Shown here: positions 37,030-46,465 of the stretch, one piece after another
Layout: the number at the start of each line of letters is the position of its first letter
How positions within the stretch are numbered: position 1 is the stretch's first letter
DNA from: Paracoccus sulfuroxidans
GTDB taxonomy: Bacteria > Pseudomonadota > Alphaproteobacteria > Rhodobacterales > Rhodobacteraceae
NCBI RefSeq assembly: GCF_007830335.1
Contig: NZ_VLKU01000014.1
Location: 1-64,000 of the forward strand
Direction of reading: 5' to 3'
DNA length: 64,000 nucleotides
Notes under the pieces: generated by a model
What the model was told of the DNA's origin: nothing
What the model saw: only the letters and a program-made list of their open reading frames with translations
Databases searched by the model: none
Program-made: the position numbers and the translations under genes

Positions 37030-37709
37030 TCCGGCTGGGCATCCCGTCCAAAGGGCGGCTGATGGAGCAGACCTTCGACTGGTTCGCCGAACGCGGCGTC
37101 AGGCTGTCGCGCAGTGGCTCGGACCGGGAATATGCCGGGCGGGTCGACGGGGCCGAGGGTGTGGCGCTGGTGCTTCTCTCGGCGGGCGAAATCCCGCGCG
37201 AGCTCCAAGCCGGGCGCATCCATCTGGGCGTCACCGGCACCGATCTGGTGCGCGAAAAGCTGGCAGGCTGGCGCGGCCATGTCGAGGAACTGGCCCCGAT
37301 GGGCTTCGGCCATGCCGACCTGATCCTCGCGGTCCCGGCCTGCTGGACCGATTGCGAAAGCCTTGACGATTTCGCCACGATCACGCGGGATTTCCGAGCG
37401 ACCCATGGTTTCCGTCTGCGCATCGCGACCAAGTACCACCGGCTGGTGCGGGCCTGGCTTTCCGATCAGGAGGTTGCCGATTATCAGCTGGTCGACAGTC
37501 AGGGCGCGACGGAAGGCACGGTCGCGAACCTGACCGCCGAGGCGATTGCTGATATCACCAGCTCGGGCGAGACCCTGCGGGCGAACCACCTGAAGGTGAT
37601 CGAGGGGGCGCCGATCCTCGGCTCTCAGGCGACGCTTTTTCGGTCGATCGCGGCGGGGGATGAGGCCGAGGTGGCAGCGCTCGTCGCGCAGTTGGGTCTG
37701 GAAACCTGA
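37026..37709 (+). CDS. hisG: ATP phosphoribosyltransferase, short form
   Basis: 227 residues. HisG condenses ATP with PRPP, the first step of histidine synthesis. It lacks the C-terminal regulatory domain of the long form, which agrees with the presence of hisZ next door. Key blocks are LGIPSKGRLMEQT, HLGVTGTDLVREK, and the PRPP loop DSQGATEGTVANLT. ATGA overlap with hisZ. Confidence 0.95.
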   Translation: MIRLGIPSKGRLMEQTFDWFAERGVRLSRSGSDREYAGRVDGAEGVALVLLSAGEIPRELQAGRIHLGVTGTDLVREKLAGWRGHVEELAPMGFGHADLILAVPACWTDCESLDDFATITRDFRATHGFRLRIATKYHRLVRAWLSDQEVADYQLVDSQGATEGTVANLTAEAIADITSSGETLRANHLKVIEGAPILGSQATLFRSIAAGDEAEVAALVAQLGLET

Positions 37710-37756
37710 CGGCGGTCCGGCGCGTTCGGTCTGATCATTCCCCTGAGGAGATCCCC

Positions 37757-38125
37757 ATGCGCCTGCCCATTCTTCTGGCCCTGCTGGCCGCAACTCCGGC
37801 TCTCGCCTCGTCCGACGAGGCTTGGCAGGAGTTCCGCAAGGAGGTCGAGACCGCCTGTGCCGCGCTGGCCCCCGATGAGGGCGAAACCGCGATCGAGGTC
37901 AATCCCTTCGGCTCGGAAAGCTACGGCGTCGCGCTGCTGATCACGGTGACGCCCGACGAAAGCGTCGACCGCTATGTTTGTGTCTTCGACAAGGAAAGCC
38001 ACAACGCCGAGCTGAGCGCGGCTTTTACGCCGCCCGCTGAAGTCTCGGAAACGATGACGGATGAGGATGGCAATGTCGTCAATGAGACGACGAGCAAGAC
38101 GGATGCCCATCTGATCGAGAAATAG
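37757..38125 (+). CDS. Small secreted hypothetical protein
   Basis: 122 residues. A signal peptide (MRLPILLALLAATPALAS) predicts export. The mature part is acidic, with two Cys (about 33 and 75) that could form a disulfide. A good ribosome site (TGAGGAG) precedes the ATG. It lies downstream of hisG by 47 bp and converges with ftsY across REP-like repeat copy 3. No family is recognised. Confidence 0.7.
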   Translation: MRLPILLALLAATPALASSDEAWQEFRKEVETACAALAPDEGETAIEVNPFGSESYGVALLITVTPDESVDRYVCVFDKESHNAELSAAFTPPAEVSETMTDEDGNVVNETTSKTDAHLIEK

Positions 38126-38156
38126 GCGAGGATTGCGCCGGTTGGCGCGGTCGCGT

Positions 38157-38181
38157 TTGGGTATTTAGGCAACGAAGAAGC
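38157..38181 (-). repeat. REP-like intergenic repeat, copy 3 (short)
   Basis: On the minus strand the head CTTCTTCGTTGCCTAAATAC is followed by CC, but the long GC hairpin of the other copies is missing. A separate GCGCCGGTTGGCGC hairpin lies at 38136-38149. It is between the convergent secreted-protein gene and ftsY. Confidence 0.6.
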
Positions 38182-38194
38182 GGGCCGGGGTCCT

Positions 38195-39247
38195 TCAGGC
38201 GTCGAGGCCGACAAGTGCTTTGGCGAAGTCGCGGGGGTCGAAGGCGTCGAGGTCGTCGATCTGCTCGCCCACGCCGATGGCGTGGATGGGCAGGCCGAAG
38301 CGATCTGCCAGCGCGACCAGAACGCCGCCGCGCGCCGTGCCGTCCAGCTTGGTCATCACGAGGCCCGAGACGTCGGCAAGCTTCTGGAAGGTCTCAACCT
38401 GCGAGAGCGCGTTCTGACCGGTGGTCGCATCCAGCACCAGAAGCGTATTATGCGGCGCAGAGGGATCCTTCTTGCGGATCACGCGGACGATCTTGGCAAG
38501 CTCCTCCATCAGGTCCTGACGGTTCTGCAGGCGGCCTGCGGTATCGATCATCAGAAGTTCGGCGCCATCGGTTTCGGCCTTGACCATGGCGTCGAAGGCG
38601 AGACTCGCGGGATCCGAGCCTTCCGGCGCGGTCATGACGGGAACGCCTGCGCGCTGACCCCAGACTTGCAACTGCTCGACCGCAGCAGCGCGGAATGTGT
38701 CGCCGGCGGCGATCACGACGTTCTTGCCTGCCGCCCTGAACTGGCTGGCCAGCTTGCCGATGGTCGTGGTCTTGCCCGAGCCGTTCACGCCGACGACCAG
38801 CACGACCTGAGGGCGCTTCGGGAAGATCGGCAGAGGCCTGGCGACCGGGGCCATGATCCGCGCGATCTCATCTGCCAAAAGCTCTTTGAGTTCGGTTGAT
38901 GAGACGCGCCGCCCCATCCGCCCCTCGGCAATGTTTGCGGTGACCCGCAACGCTGTCTCGACGCCCATGTCAGCCTGGATCAGCATTTCCTCTAGCTCTT
39001 CCAGCATCTCGTCATCGAGTTCGCGCCGGGGCTCGTCCGAGGCACTTCGACCGAAAAGGCGACCGACAATGCCGGGCGCTGGCGTAGCCACAGGCTTCGA
39101 CGGCTCTGGCGCGACAGCCGGGCTCGCCGCAATCGGCGCCTCAACCTGCGTCTCGCCGCCACCCTCGGCCACGATATCGTCCAGCCCCGCGCCGATCTTT
39201 GACGAGGAACGCGTCAGCCTGTCCCGCAGTTTTGAGAAAAACGACAT
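38195..39247 (-). CDS. ftsY: Signal recognition particle receptor
   Basis: 350 residues. FtsY docks SRP-ribosome complexes at the inner membrane. An Ala/Pro-rich acidic A domain (about 1-60) precedes the NG domain: the N helices, G1 GVNGSGKTTTIGKLA, DTAGRLQNR (G3), TKLDGTARGG (G4) and a C-terminal GVGEQIDDLDAFD. All GTPase motifs are intact. Confidence 0.97.
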   Translation of the reverse strand: MSFFSKLRDRLTRSSSKIGAGLDDIVAEGGGETQVEAPIAASPAVAPEPSKPVATPAPGIVGRLFGRSASDEPRRELDDEMLEELEEMLIQADMGVETALRVTANIAEGRMGRRVSSTELKELLADEIARIMAPVARPLPIFPKRPQVVLVVGVNGSGKTTTIGKLASQFRAAGKNVVIAAGDTFRAAAVEQLQVWGQRAGVPVMTAPEGSDPASLAFDAMVKAETDGAELLMIDTAGRLQNRQDLMEELAKIVRVIRKKDPSAPHNTLLVLDATTGQNALSQVETFQKLADVSGLVMTKLDGTARGGVLVALADRFGLPIHAIGVGEQIDDLDAFDPRDFAKALVGLDA

Positions 39248-39320
39248 GCAACCATCCTCTTGTCAGCAACAGGCAACCTAGGAGCTAAAGCCGAAAAGGA
39301 AAAGGGCGCGACAGGCGCAC

Positions 39321-39373
39321 CCTTCTTCTTTCATGTGGAAATATCCCGGGGGTGTGGGGGCAGCGCCCCCACT
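39321..39373 (+). repeat. REP-like intergenic repeat, copy 4
   Basis: CTTCTTCTTTCATGTGGAAAT leads to ATCCCGGGGGT and the hairpin GTGGGGGCAGCGCCCCCAC. It lies between the 3' end of fba and the 5' end of ftsY, the only copy not at a convergent junction. Confidence 0.65.
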
Positions 39374-39381
39374 TCGCCCGC

Positions 39382-40311
39382 TCAGGCCTTGCCCAGATAG
39401 ATGTCGACAAGCTTCTGCAGCATCGCCAGCGCATCCTCGCGCGAGCGCTGGAAGCTGTTGCGACCGATGATCGAGCCATTGCCGCCGCCATCGCGGATCG
39501 CGCGGGCATCATCATAGACCGCATCGGCACCTTTCGCTGCACCGCCCGAGAAGACGACGATGCGGCGGCCGTTGAACGAGGCCTGCATGCAATGCTCGAC
39601 GCGCTTTGCCTGGGTCGCGATGTCGATCTTCTTGTCCTCATAGACCTTCTTGGCTTCCGCCAGCATCAGATGGTCGGTCGAGAGCTTGATCTTGATGATA
39701 TGGGCACCGATCAGCGCGGCGATCTGGGCCGCGTAGGCCGCGACGTCGATGGCAGTCTCGCCATCTTTGGTGATCGCCTCACCGCGCGGATAGGACCAAA
39801 CGACCGAGGCCACGCCTTTCGCGGCGGCCTCTTTGCGCATCTCGACGATCTCTTCGATCATGTCGAGCGCCATGTCCGAGCCCGGATAGATGGTGAAACC
39901 GATGGCCGAGCAGCCCAGACGCAGCGCGTCATCGACCGAAGCGGTGATCGCCTGATTCTTGCCAGCGGTGTTCGACATCAGCGAGTTGGCCGAGTTCACC
40001 TTGAGGATCGTCGGGATCTGACCGGCGAAAGTATCGGCACCGGCCTCGATCATGCCAAGGGGCGCGGCATAGGCGTTCAGGCCCGCGTCGATTGCCAGCT
40101 GATAGTGGTAATGGGGGTCATAGCCGCCGGGGTTGGGCGCAAAGCTGCGCGCCGGGCCGTGCTCGAAGCCCTGATCGACCGGCAGGATGATCATCTTGCC
40201 GGTGCCGGCCAGCTTGCCGGTCATCAGCATGCGCGCAAGCTGCGCCTTCACGCCGGGGGTTTCGCCTTCGTAATTGGCCAGGATCTTGCGAACGGTATCT
40301 GTCATCTTCAT
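39382..40311 (-). CDS. Fructose-bisphosphate aldolase, class I (DhnA type)
   Basis: 309 residues. It cleaves or forms fructose 1,6-bisphosphate through a Schiff-base lysine, expected in IIKIKLSTDH. Other DhnA-type blocks are PVDQGFEHGPARSF, YPRGEAITKD and a phosphate-binding FSGGAAKGAD ... GNGSIIGRNSFQR. GGAGG precedes the ATG at 40311. With Pgi and Pgk it completes part of gluconeogenesis in this window. Archaeal-type class I aldolases of this sort are common in alphaproteobacteria. Confidence 0.92.
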   Translation of the reverse strand: MKMTDTVRKILANYEGETPGVKAQLARMLMTGKLAGTGKMIILPVDQGFEHGPARSFAPNPGGYDPHYHYQLAIDAGLNAYAAPLGMIEAGADTFAGQIPTILKVNSANSLMSNTAGKNQAITASVDDALRLGCSAIGFTIYPGSDMALDMIEEIVEMRKEAAAKGVASVVWSYPRGEAITKDGETAIDVAAYAAQIAALIGAHIIKIKLSTDHLMLAEAKKVYEDKKIDIATQAKRVEHCMQASFNGRRIVVFSGGAAKGADAVYDDARAIRDGGGNGSIIGRNSFQRSREDALAMLQKLVDIYLGKA

Positions 40312-40381
40312 CGGAAACCTCCATCAAACTTGCGGGTTGCTTATCAAACCGGCGGACAAGAGCAATCGGGATTGCGCTAAC

Positions 40382-40406
40382 GGAACCCCGTGATCGCGAA
40401 AGCGTT
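40382..40406 (+). promoter_or_regulatory. EcfG-type stress promoter of the small membrane protein gene
   Basis: GGAAC (40382-40386), a 16-base spacer and CGTT (40403-40406) exactly match the consensus GGAAC-N16/17-CGTT of the alphaproteobacterial general stress sigma factor. The ATG at 40435 is 29 bases downstream, leaving a short leader with AACAGGAG. Confidence 0.65.
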
Positions 40407-40434
40407 GATCCTGCGTGACAACAGGAGACTGGTC

Positions 40435-40698
40435 ATGGCAAATGAAGACCCCGATGGAATTCCCGAACAGGTCCGCCAGAACCGACCGTTCTTTGCCGTA
40501 TTCGCATTCGCGATCGTCGTGGCAATAGGCACGTTCCTTTTCGTTCTGTCCCGCGACACCGAAAGCGTCGATATCGAGCGCAATGCGCCGCCTGCGGCGG
40601 AAGCGCCGGCAGCCTCGACCGAGAGCCCTGCCGTGCCCGAAGCTCCGGCGGCGGAACCGGACGCGGCCGCGCCTGCGACGCCCCCGGCTTCGAACTGA
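40435..40698 (+). CDS. Small single-pass membrane protein, probably stress-induced
   Basis: 87 residues. A charged N terminus is followed by one membrane helix (FFAVFAFAIVVAIGTFLFVL, about 19-38) and an Ala/Pro/Glu-rich tail that looks disordered. The start at 40435 follows ACAGGAG. An exact GGAAC-N16-CGTT promoter lies just upstream, so it is likely part of the general stress regulon. It is followed by a strong terminator. The function is unknown. Confidence 0.7.
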   Translation: MANEDPDGIPEQVRQNRPFFAVFAFAIVVAIGTFLFVLSRDTESVDIERNAPPAAEAPAASTESPAVPEAPAAEPDAAAPATPPASN

Positions 40699-40718
40699 GG
40701 GGCAGGGCGGGCAAATGA

Positions 40719-40742
40719 AAAGGGCGCCCTTCGGCGCCCTTT
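40719..40742. terminator. Terminator between the small membrane protein gene and pgk
   Basis: A 10-bp stem AAAGGGCGCC/GGCGCCCTTT with a CTTC tetraloop. Both flanks suit convergent termination. Confidence 0.88.
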
Positions 40743-40761
40743 CAATCAGGTCTGAGGATGC

Positions 40762-41958
40762 TCAGCGCTTGGCCAGAACAGCAACGCCCGGCAGGGTCTT
40801 GCCTTCCATCCATTCAAGGAACGCGCCACCTGCAGTCGAGATGAAGGTGAAATCCTGCGCCACGCCCGCCTTGTTCAGCGCGGCGACGGTATCGCCGCCA
40901 CCGGCGACCGACACCAGCTTGCCTTCACGCGTCAGGCGCGCGGCCTCTTGTGCAGCGGCATTGGTTGCGGCGTCGAAAGGTGCGATCTCGAAGGCACCCA
41001 GCGGGCCGTTCCAGATCAGGGTGCGGCAGGTCTCGAAGACGCCGCGGATCGCCGCGACGGTCTCGGGGCCCGCATCCAGGATCATCGCATCGGCGGGGCA
41101 GGCGTCGGCGGGCAGAGTTTCCGAGGGCGCATTGGCCCGGAATTCCCGCGCGACGACGATGTCGAGCGGCAGATGGATGGTGCAGCCCGCGCTTTCGGCC
41201 TTCTCCATGATCTCGTTCGCGGTCTCGGTCATGTCGCGTTCGGCCAGCGATTTGCCGACCTCGATGCCGCGCGCCACCATGAAGGTATTGGCCATGCCGC
41301 CGCCGATCACCAGATGGTCGACCTTCTGGATCAGGTTGCCCAGCAGCTCGAGCTTGGTCGAGACCTTGGCCCCGCCCACCACGGCGACGACCGGACGCTC
41401 GGGCGTGCCAAGCGCGGCGTCGAGCGCCTTGAGTTCCGCCTCCATCAGCCGACCGGCGGCCGAGGGCAGAAGCTTCGCGATGCCATCGGTCGAGGCATGG
41501 GCGCGATGCGCCGCCGAGAAAGCGTCGTTTACATAGGCCTGACCCAGGGCCGCCAGCGAGGCGGCAAAGGTCGGGTCGTTCGTTTCCTCGCCCGGATAGA
41601 AGCGGGTGTTTTCCAGCAGCAGGACATCGCCCGGCGCGAGATCCGCGACAGCGCGCTTGGCCGGGCCGCCGATGGCCTCATCCGAGAATTTGACCGGCTG
41701 CCCGAGGGCGGCCTCAAGTGCGGGCAGGACGACCCGCAGGCTCATGCTGTCGACGCGCTGCCCTTTGGGGCGGTCGAAATGGGCCAGAAGGACCGGGATG
41801 CCGCCCTTGGCCTGAATGTCCTTGATGGTCGGAACGATCTTGTCGATCCGCGTGGTGTCCGTCACCTGACCGGCTTCTACGGGGACGTTCACGTCCACGC
41901 GCACCAGCACCACCTTGCCATCCAGATCCAGGTCGTCGATCGTATTGAAGTCGGCCAT
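40762..41958 (-). CDS. pgk: Phosphoglycerate kinase
   Basis: 398 residues. Pgk moves phosphate between 1,3-bisphosphoglycerate and ADP. Signatures are [54 protein letters not shown] and the C-terminal [13 protein letters not shown]. Full length with no odd substitutions. It is read toward the terminator at 40719 and divergent from the cyclophilin gene. Confidence 0.97.
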   Translation of the reverse strand: MADFNTIDDLDLDGKVVLVRVDVNVPVEAGQVTDTTRIDKIVPTIKDIQAKGGIPVLLAHFDRPKGQRVDSMSLRVVLPALEAALGQPVKFSDEAIGGPAKRAVADLAPGDVLLLENTRFYPGEETNDPTFAASLAALGQAYVNDAFSAAHRAHASTDGIAKLLPSAAGRLMEAELKALDAALGTPERPVVAVVGGAKVSTKLELLGNLIQKVDHLVIGGGMANTFMVARGIEVGKSLAERDMTETANEIMEKAESAGCTIHLPLDIVVAREFRANAPSETLPADACPADAMILDAGPETVAAIRGVFETCRTLIWNGPLGAFEIAPFDAATNAAAQEAARLTREGKLVSVAGGGDTVAALNKAGVAQDFTFISTAGGAFLEWMEGKTLPGVAVLAKR

Positions 41959-42123
41959 CTCTTATCCTTCGTCAATCGCGGTCTTGCGCATTTGACAGGG
42001 GTTTTCACCCATGATGAATTTTTCGTCAACCTGCCGTGCCAATGAACCTCAACCCGAACGCGGCGTTGTCGATTGGCATCAGATTGCGTATCTGTCGCAA
42101 CAAGCCACATGAAGGAGACGTCC

Positions 42124-42633
42124 ATGGCCGATATCAAGGATCCCGAAAATACCGTCATCATCACGTTGAAGGACGGCCCGGTCGTCATCGAGTTGCTGCC
42201 CGATGTCGCCCCCAAACATGCCGAACGCATGAAGGAACTGGCCCGCGCGGGTGCCTATGACAACGTGGCTTTCCATCGCGTCATCGATGGTTTCATGGCG
42301 CAGACCGGCGATGTCGAGCATGCGAACATGGAAAAGGATTATAACCCCGGCCGCGCAGGCACGGGCGGTTCGGACCTTCCCGACCTTCCGGCGGAATTCT
42401 CGCGCCTGCCGCATGACCGTGGCACGCTGGGTGCTGCGCGCTCGCAGAACCCGAATTCGGCCAACAGCCAGTTCTTCATCAATTTCAAGGACAACCATTT
42501 CCTGAACGGCCAGTATACCGTCTATGGCCGCGTCATCGAGGGTATGGAGCATGTCGACAAGATCGCCCGTGGCGAGCCGCCGGCAAAGCCCGACCGCATG
42601 ATCTCGGTGAAGGTGGCGGCCGATGCGGAATAA
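42124..42633 (+). CDS. Cytoplasmic cyclophilin-type peptidyl-prolyl isomerase
   Basis: 169 residues from ATG 42124 (AAGGAG upstream). It catalyses cis-trans isomerisation of proline bonds. The cyclophilin core shows FHRVIDGFMAQTGD, GGSDLPDLPAEFS, ARSQNPNSANSQFFI and NGQYTVYGRV. No signal peptide is present, so the enzyme is cytoplasmic (PpiB-like). It overlaps the next cyclophilin gene by 11 bp. Confidence 0.93.
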   Translation: MADIKDPENTVIITLKDGPVVIELLPDVAPKHAERMKELARAGAYDNVAFHRVIDGFMAQTGDVEHANMEKDYNPGRAGTGGSDLPDLPAEFSRLPHDRGTLGAARSQNPNSANSQFFINFKDNHFLNGQYTVYGRVIEGMEHVDKIARGEPPAKPDRMISVKVAADAE

Positions 42634-43219
42634 GCTGCTGATCCCTGCCGCGCTGGTCCTCAGCGCGACTGCCGCCTCGGCTGCGGGTCTGCCCGGCGTG
42701 ACCGACGGCCCCGGCCCGAACCTGGTGATCGAGGTCGCCGGTGCCGATGGCACCGCCAAGGGCACCATCGTGCTGGACCTTTACGCCGACAAGGCGCCCA
42801 AGCATGTCGAGCGGCTGGTGTCGCTGGCCAAGGCGGGCTCGTATGACGGGGTGGTCTTTCACCGCGTGATCGACGGCTTCATGGCGCAGACGGGCGACGT
42901 CCAGTTCGGCAAGCAGGGTGGTGACACCGCGCGCGCCGGTATGGGCGGGTCGGATCTGCCCGACCTCAAGGCCGAGTTCAACGATGTCTCGTTCCAGGCG
43001 GGCACCGTCGGCATGGCGCGCTCGCAGAACCCCAACAGCGCCAACAGCCAGTTCTTCATCGATCTGGCCCCGGCCGATTTCCTTGACGGCCAGTACACGG
43101 TCGTCGGCCAGCTGGTCGATGGCTGGGACGTGCTGAACGCCATCAAAAAGGGTGATGCCGCCGCCAATGGCGCGGTTGTCGGCCCCGATTACATGGCGAA
43201 AGTCACCGTTCAGGAATGA
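42623..43219 (+). CDS. Periplasmic cyclophilin-type peptidyl-prolyl isomerase
   Basis: 198 residues. A signal peptide (MRNKLLIPAALVLSATAASA) sends this second cyclophilin to the periplasm. The core repeats that of its neighbour: FHRVIDGFMAQTGD, ARSQNPNSANSQFFI, DGQYTVVGQLV. The overlapping pair looks like a tandem duplication in which one copy gained export. A clear terminator follows. Confidence 0.93.
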   Translation: MRNKLLIPAALVLSATAASAAGLPGVTDGPGPNLVIEVAGADGTAKGTIVLDLYADKAPKHVERLVSLAKAGSYDGVVFHRVIDGFMAQTGDVQFGKQGGDTARAGMGGSDLPDLKAEFNDVSFQAGTVGMARSQNPNSANSQFFIDLAPADFLDGQYTVVGQLVDGWDVLNAIKKGDAAANGAVVGPDYMAKVTVQE

Positions 43220-43238
43220 TCCTGACGCTTTGATCATC

Positions 43239-43270
43239 AAGGCCCCGCGTGCGTTGCGCGGGGCCTTTCT
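43239..43270 (+). terminator. Rho-independent terminator after the cyclophilin pair
   Basis: An 11-bp stem AAGGCCCCGCG/CGCGGGGCCTT with a 7-base loop, followed by TCT. Confidence 0.88.
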
Positions 43271-43311
43271 TAAAGATCACCCGGCTTTTGCCCGCAAACC
43301 CAAGGGAACGC

Positions 43312-43887
43312 ATGCAGCCCCGCCCAACCGCAGGCCCTCGCGCCGCCTATCTTCTGACCGGCGCGATCATCGCGCTTGCTGCGGCCTATCTGCTGTGGAT
43401 CGGGCGCGAGCCGATCTGCACCTGCGGCTATGTGAAGCTGTGGCACGGGCAGACGAACAGCTCGGAAAACTCGCAGCATATCAGCGACTGGTACAGCTTC
43501 TCGCATGTGATCCACGGCTTCCTGTTCTATCTTGCCCTGCGCTATCTGACGCCCCGGCTGAGCTTCGGCTGGCGGCTGTCGATCGCCACGCTGGTCGAGG
43601 CCCTGTGGGAAATCGTCGAGAATTCCGACGCCATCATCGAGCGCTACCGCGCCGTCACCATCTCGCTGGATTATTACGGCGACAGCGTCCTGAACTCGGT
43701 CGCAGATATTCTGGCGATGGTGCTGGGCTTCTGGCTGGCCGCGCGGCTGCCGGTCTGGCTGACCGTGGCGCTGGCCGTGGGCTTTGAGGCGATGACGATC
43801 TGGCTGATCCGCGACGGGCTGGCGCTGAACGTGCTGATGCTGGCCTGGCCTCTGGATGCCGTGCGCGAGTGGCAGGCCGCGATGTGA
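43312..43887 (+). CDS. UPF0314 (DUF2585) membrane protein
   Basis: 191 residues from ATG 43312 (AAGGGAA upstream). About four to five membrane segments surround a conserved soluble-looking block CTCGYVKLWHG...ENSQHISDWYSFSHVIHG and a WEIVENSDAIIERYR motif, which define DUF2585. The conserved His, Asp, Glu and Cys residues could bind metal at the membrane face. The function is unknown. It converges with tyrS. Confidence 0.9.
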   Translation: MQPRPTAGPRAAYLLTGAIIALAAAYLLWIGREPICTCGYVKLWHGQTNSSENSQHISDWYSFSHVIHGFLFYLALRYLTPRLSFGWRLSIATLVEALWEIVENSDAIIERYRAVTISLDYYGDSVLNSVADILAMVLGFWLAARLPVWLTVALAVGFEAMTIWLIRDGLALNVLMLAWPLDAVREWQAAM

Positions 43888-43890
43888 CGA

Positions 43891-43918
43891 AAAAGGGCGC
43901 CGGATTTCTCCGACGCCC
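43891..43918 (-). terminator. Terminator of tyrS
   Basis: On the minus strand GGGCGTCGG, loop AGAAAT and CCGGCGCCC pair with one mismatch and are followed by TTTTTC. It is placed to end tyrS, and perhaps also the convergent UPF0314 gene. Confidence 0.8.
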
Positions 43919-43941
43919 TGATGCTTTCAGGTCAGCGGCGT

Positions 43942-45186
43942 TCAGCCGACCTGCACCATGCGGTGCTTTTTCTTGCCCACCGAGACCTTCAGCCCGTCCC
44001 CGATCATCGCCGCATCGACGGTGACCTGCGGGTCGCTGACGGCTTCGTTGTTCAGGCGCAGGCCGCCTTCGGCGATCAGGCGCTTGGCCTCTTTCCCCGA
44101 GGGCGCGATGCCGGTCTGAACCAGCAGCTGCACCACCGAAAGCCCCTCGGCCAGCGTCGCGGCCGGGATGACCACGGTCTCAAGATCGCCGCCCGCGCCG
44201 CCTTCCTCGAAGACCTTGCGCGCTGTCGCCTCGGCGCTGGCGGCGGCCTCGGCCCCGTGCAGCAGCGTGGTCACGGCATTGGCAAGGATCACCTTGGCCT
44301 CGTTGATCTCGGATCCCTGCAGCGCGCCCAGACGGTCGCATTCCTCAACCGGAAGCTCGGTATAAAGCTTCAGGAAGCGGCCCACATCGGCATCGGTCGA
44401 GTTGCGCCAGAACTGCCAGAACTCATAGGGCGACAGCATCTCGCCGTTGAGCCAGGTCGCGCCACCGGCCGATTTGCCCATCTTGCGCCCGTCCGAGGTC
44501 GTCAGCAGCGGCGAGGTCAGGCCCCAGATTTCCTTGTCCAGCACGCGCCGGGTCAGGTCGATCCCGTTGATGATATTGCCCCACTGGTCCGAGCCGCCCA
44601 TCTGCAGCCGCACGTCGTAGCGGCGGTAAAGCTCAAGGAAGTCATAGGCTTGCAGGATCATGTAGTTGAATTCAAGGAAGCTCAGCGACTGTTCCCGGTC
44701 CAGACGCGACTTCACTGATTCAAACGACAGCATGCGGTTCACGCTGAAGTGGCGGCCGATGTCGCGCAGGAATTCCAGATAGTTCAGCCCGTCCAGCCAT
44801 TCGGCGTTGTTGAGCATCATCGCCTTGCCGTCGCTGTAATCGAGGTAGCGGGCAAAGACCTTCTGCATCCCGTCGATGTTCGACTGGATCGCGGCATCGT
44901 CCAGAAGCGGACGCTCATCGCTGCGGAAGCTGGGGTCGCCCACCTTGGTCGTGCCCCCGCCCATCAGCGTGATCGGGCGGTTCCCGGTTTTCTGGAACCA
45001 GCGCAGCATCATGATGTTCAAAAGGTGGCCGACGTGCAGGCTGGCCGCCGTCGCGTCATAGCCGATATACGCCGTCACCGGCCCCTGAATCAGAGCATCG
45101 TCCAGCGCCTGCATGTCGGTGCAATCGGCCAGATAGCCGCGCTCGATCATCACGCGAAGGAATTCGGATTTGGCATGGTATGTCAT
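43942..45186 (-). CDS. tyrS: Tyrosyl-tRNA synthetase
   Basis: 414 residues from ATG 45186. Class I synthetase: the HIGH-type motif is HVGH (in [13 protein letters not shown]) and the KMSKS-type loop is KMGKS ([10 protein letters not shown]). [11 protein letters not shown] and [11 protein letters not shown] form the tyrosine pocket. A C-terminal S4 RNA-binding domain follows ([20 protein letters not shown]). It is divergent from anmK. Confidence 0.96.
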   Translation of the reverse strand: MTYHAKSEFLRVMIERGYLADCTDMQALDDALIQGPVTAYIGYDATAASLHVGHLLNIMMLRWFQKTGNRPITLMGGGTTKVGDPSFRSDERPLLDDAAIQSNIDGMQKVFARYLDYSDGKAMMLNNAEWLDGLNYLEFLRDIGRHFSVNRMLSFESVKSRLDREQSLSFLEFNYMILQAYDFLELYRRYDVRLQMGGSDQWGNIINGIDLTRRVLDKEIWGLTSPLLTTSDGRKMGKSAGGATWLNGEMLSPYEFWQFWRNSTDADVGRFLKLYTELPVEECDRLGALQGSEINEAKVILANAVTTLLHGAEAAASAEATARKVFEEGGAGGDLETVVIPAATLAEGLSVVQLLVQTGIAPSGKEAKRLIAEGGLRLNNEAVSDPQVTVDAAMIGDGLKVSVGKKKHRMVQVG

Positions 45187-45242
45187 GATCTTTTCCTTTC
45201 GAATGGTGCGGATATATCGGGTGCCAGACAGAAGGAAAAGCC

Positions 45243-46358
45243 ATGGCAGATGGATTCGTCCGGGCATTGGGGATGATGTCGGGCACCTCGCTGGACGGGG
45301 TGGACGCGGCCATGCTGACGACTGACGGCCAGCGCATCGGCGCCTTCGGGCGCAGCGCCTATCGCGCCTATTCCGGCAATGAAAGCGGATTGCTGCATGC
45401 GGCACTGGGCCAATGGCCGGGCGGACCGGATGTGGCCGAGGCGGCGGGGCTGTCCGTTGCCGCCCATGCCGATCTGGCCGCCGGTTTTCCCGAGGCCGAG
45501 GTGATCGGCTATCACGGCCAGACGCTGGCCCATGATCCGCGCGGGCGGGGCACGCATCAGGCGGGCGACGGGGCTGCGCTGGCCCGCCAGACTGATCGTC
45601 CAGTGGTTTGGGATTTCCGCTCCGAAGACGTGCGTCAGGGCGGCGAGGGCGCGCCGCTTGCGCCTTTCTTCCACTGGGCCTGCGCCGAATGGGCGGTGGG
45701 GCAGGGCCATTTGGCGCCCGCCCCGGTCGCGTTTCTCAATCTGGGCGGGGTGGGCAATGTCACCTGGGTCGACCCTTCGGCGAGCGCGCCCGAGGCGCAG
45801 GGGGCCTGCCTTGCCTTCGACACCGGCCCCGCGAACGCGCCGCTGAATGACCTGATGCGCCAGCGCCGGGGGCAGGCGCAGGACCGGGACGGGGCGGTGG
45901 CCGCGCAAGGCGTCGTCGATGAGGCGGTCATTGCCCGTTTCCTGACCCATCCGCATTTTGCCCGCCCGGTTCCGAAATCGCTGGACCGCGACGCCTTTCC
46001 CGATCTTCTGGCCGAGGTGCGGGAACTGGCCGATGCCGATGCGGCGGCCACCCTGACGCATGCGGCGGCGGCGGCCGTGGCGGCGGGCCTGCCGCATCTG
46101 CCCGCCCCGCCGCAGCGCCTGCTGGTCTGCGGCGGCGGGCGGCTGAACCCCGTGCTGATGCAGGCCCTTCGGCAACGCACCGGGCTTGATGTCCTGCCCG
46201 TCGAAGAGATCGGGCTTGACGGAGATATGCTGGAAGCTCAAGCATTTGGCTGGCTTGCGGTGCGTGTTCTGAAGGGGCTGCCGACCTCGGGGCCGGGGAC
46301 GACGGGGGCCCCGGGTCCGGTCTGTGGGGGGCGGATCAGCAGGCCTACGCATTCGTGA
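45243..46358 (+). CDS. anmK: Anhydro-N-acetylmuramic acid kinase
   Basis: 371 residues. AnmK phosphorylates and opens 1,6-anhydroMurNAc during cell-wall recycling. The ATP loop [14 protein letters not shown] is at residues about 11-24; [13 protein letters not shown] and [13 protein letters not shown] are diagnostic, and [14 protein letters not shown] is near the C terminus. The last 20 or so residues are Gly/Pro-rich and poorly conserved. No murQ is adjacent; the gene is divergent from tyrS by 56 bp. Confidence 0.94.
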   Translation: MADGFVRALGMMSGTSLDGVDAAMLTTDGQRIGAFGRSAYRAYSGNESGLLHAALGQWPGGPDVAEAAGLSVAAHADLAAGFPEAEVIGYHGQTLAHDPRGRGTHQAGDGAALARQTDRPVVWDFRSEDVRQGGEGAPLAPFFHWACAEWAVGQGHLAPAPVAFLNLGGVGNVTWVDPSASAPEAQGACLAFDTGPANAPLNDLMRQRRGQAQDRDGAVAAQGVVDEAVIARFLTHPHFARPVPKSLDRDAFPDLLAEVRELADADAAATLTHAAAAAVAAGLPHLPAPPQRLLVCGGGRLNPVLMQALRQRTGLDVLPVEEIGLDGDMLEAQAFGWLAVRVLKGLPTSGPGTTGAPGPVCGGRISRPTHS

Positions 46359-46381
46359 TGTCCGAATTGTGACATTTATTT

Positions 46382-46406
46382 GGAACGCCTGGGTAAGGGC
46401 CGCGTT
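46382..46406 (+). promoter_or_regulatory. EcfG-type stress promoter of the PRC-barrel gene
   Basis: GGAAC (46382-46386), a 16-base spacer, CGTT (46403-46406): a second exact match to the general stress consensus, with the same spacer as at 40382. The ATG at 46466 lies about 60 bases downstream. Confidence 0.65.
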
Positions 46407-46465
46407 TGGCATTCAGACATGGCTCAAGGCCATTTGCGTTTAACGAGATCTGGAGGATCGTGTTC

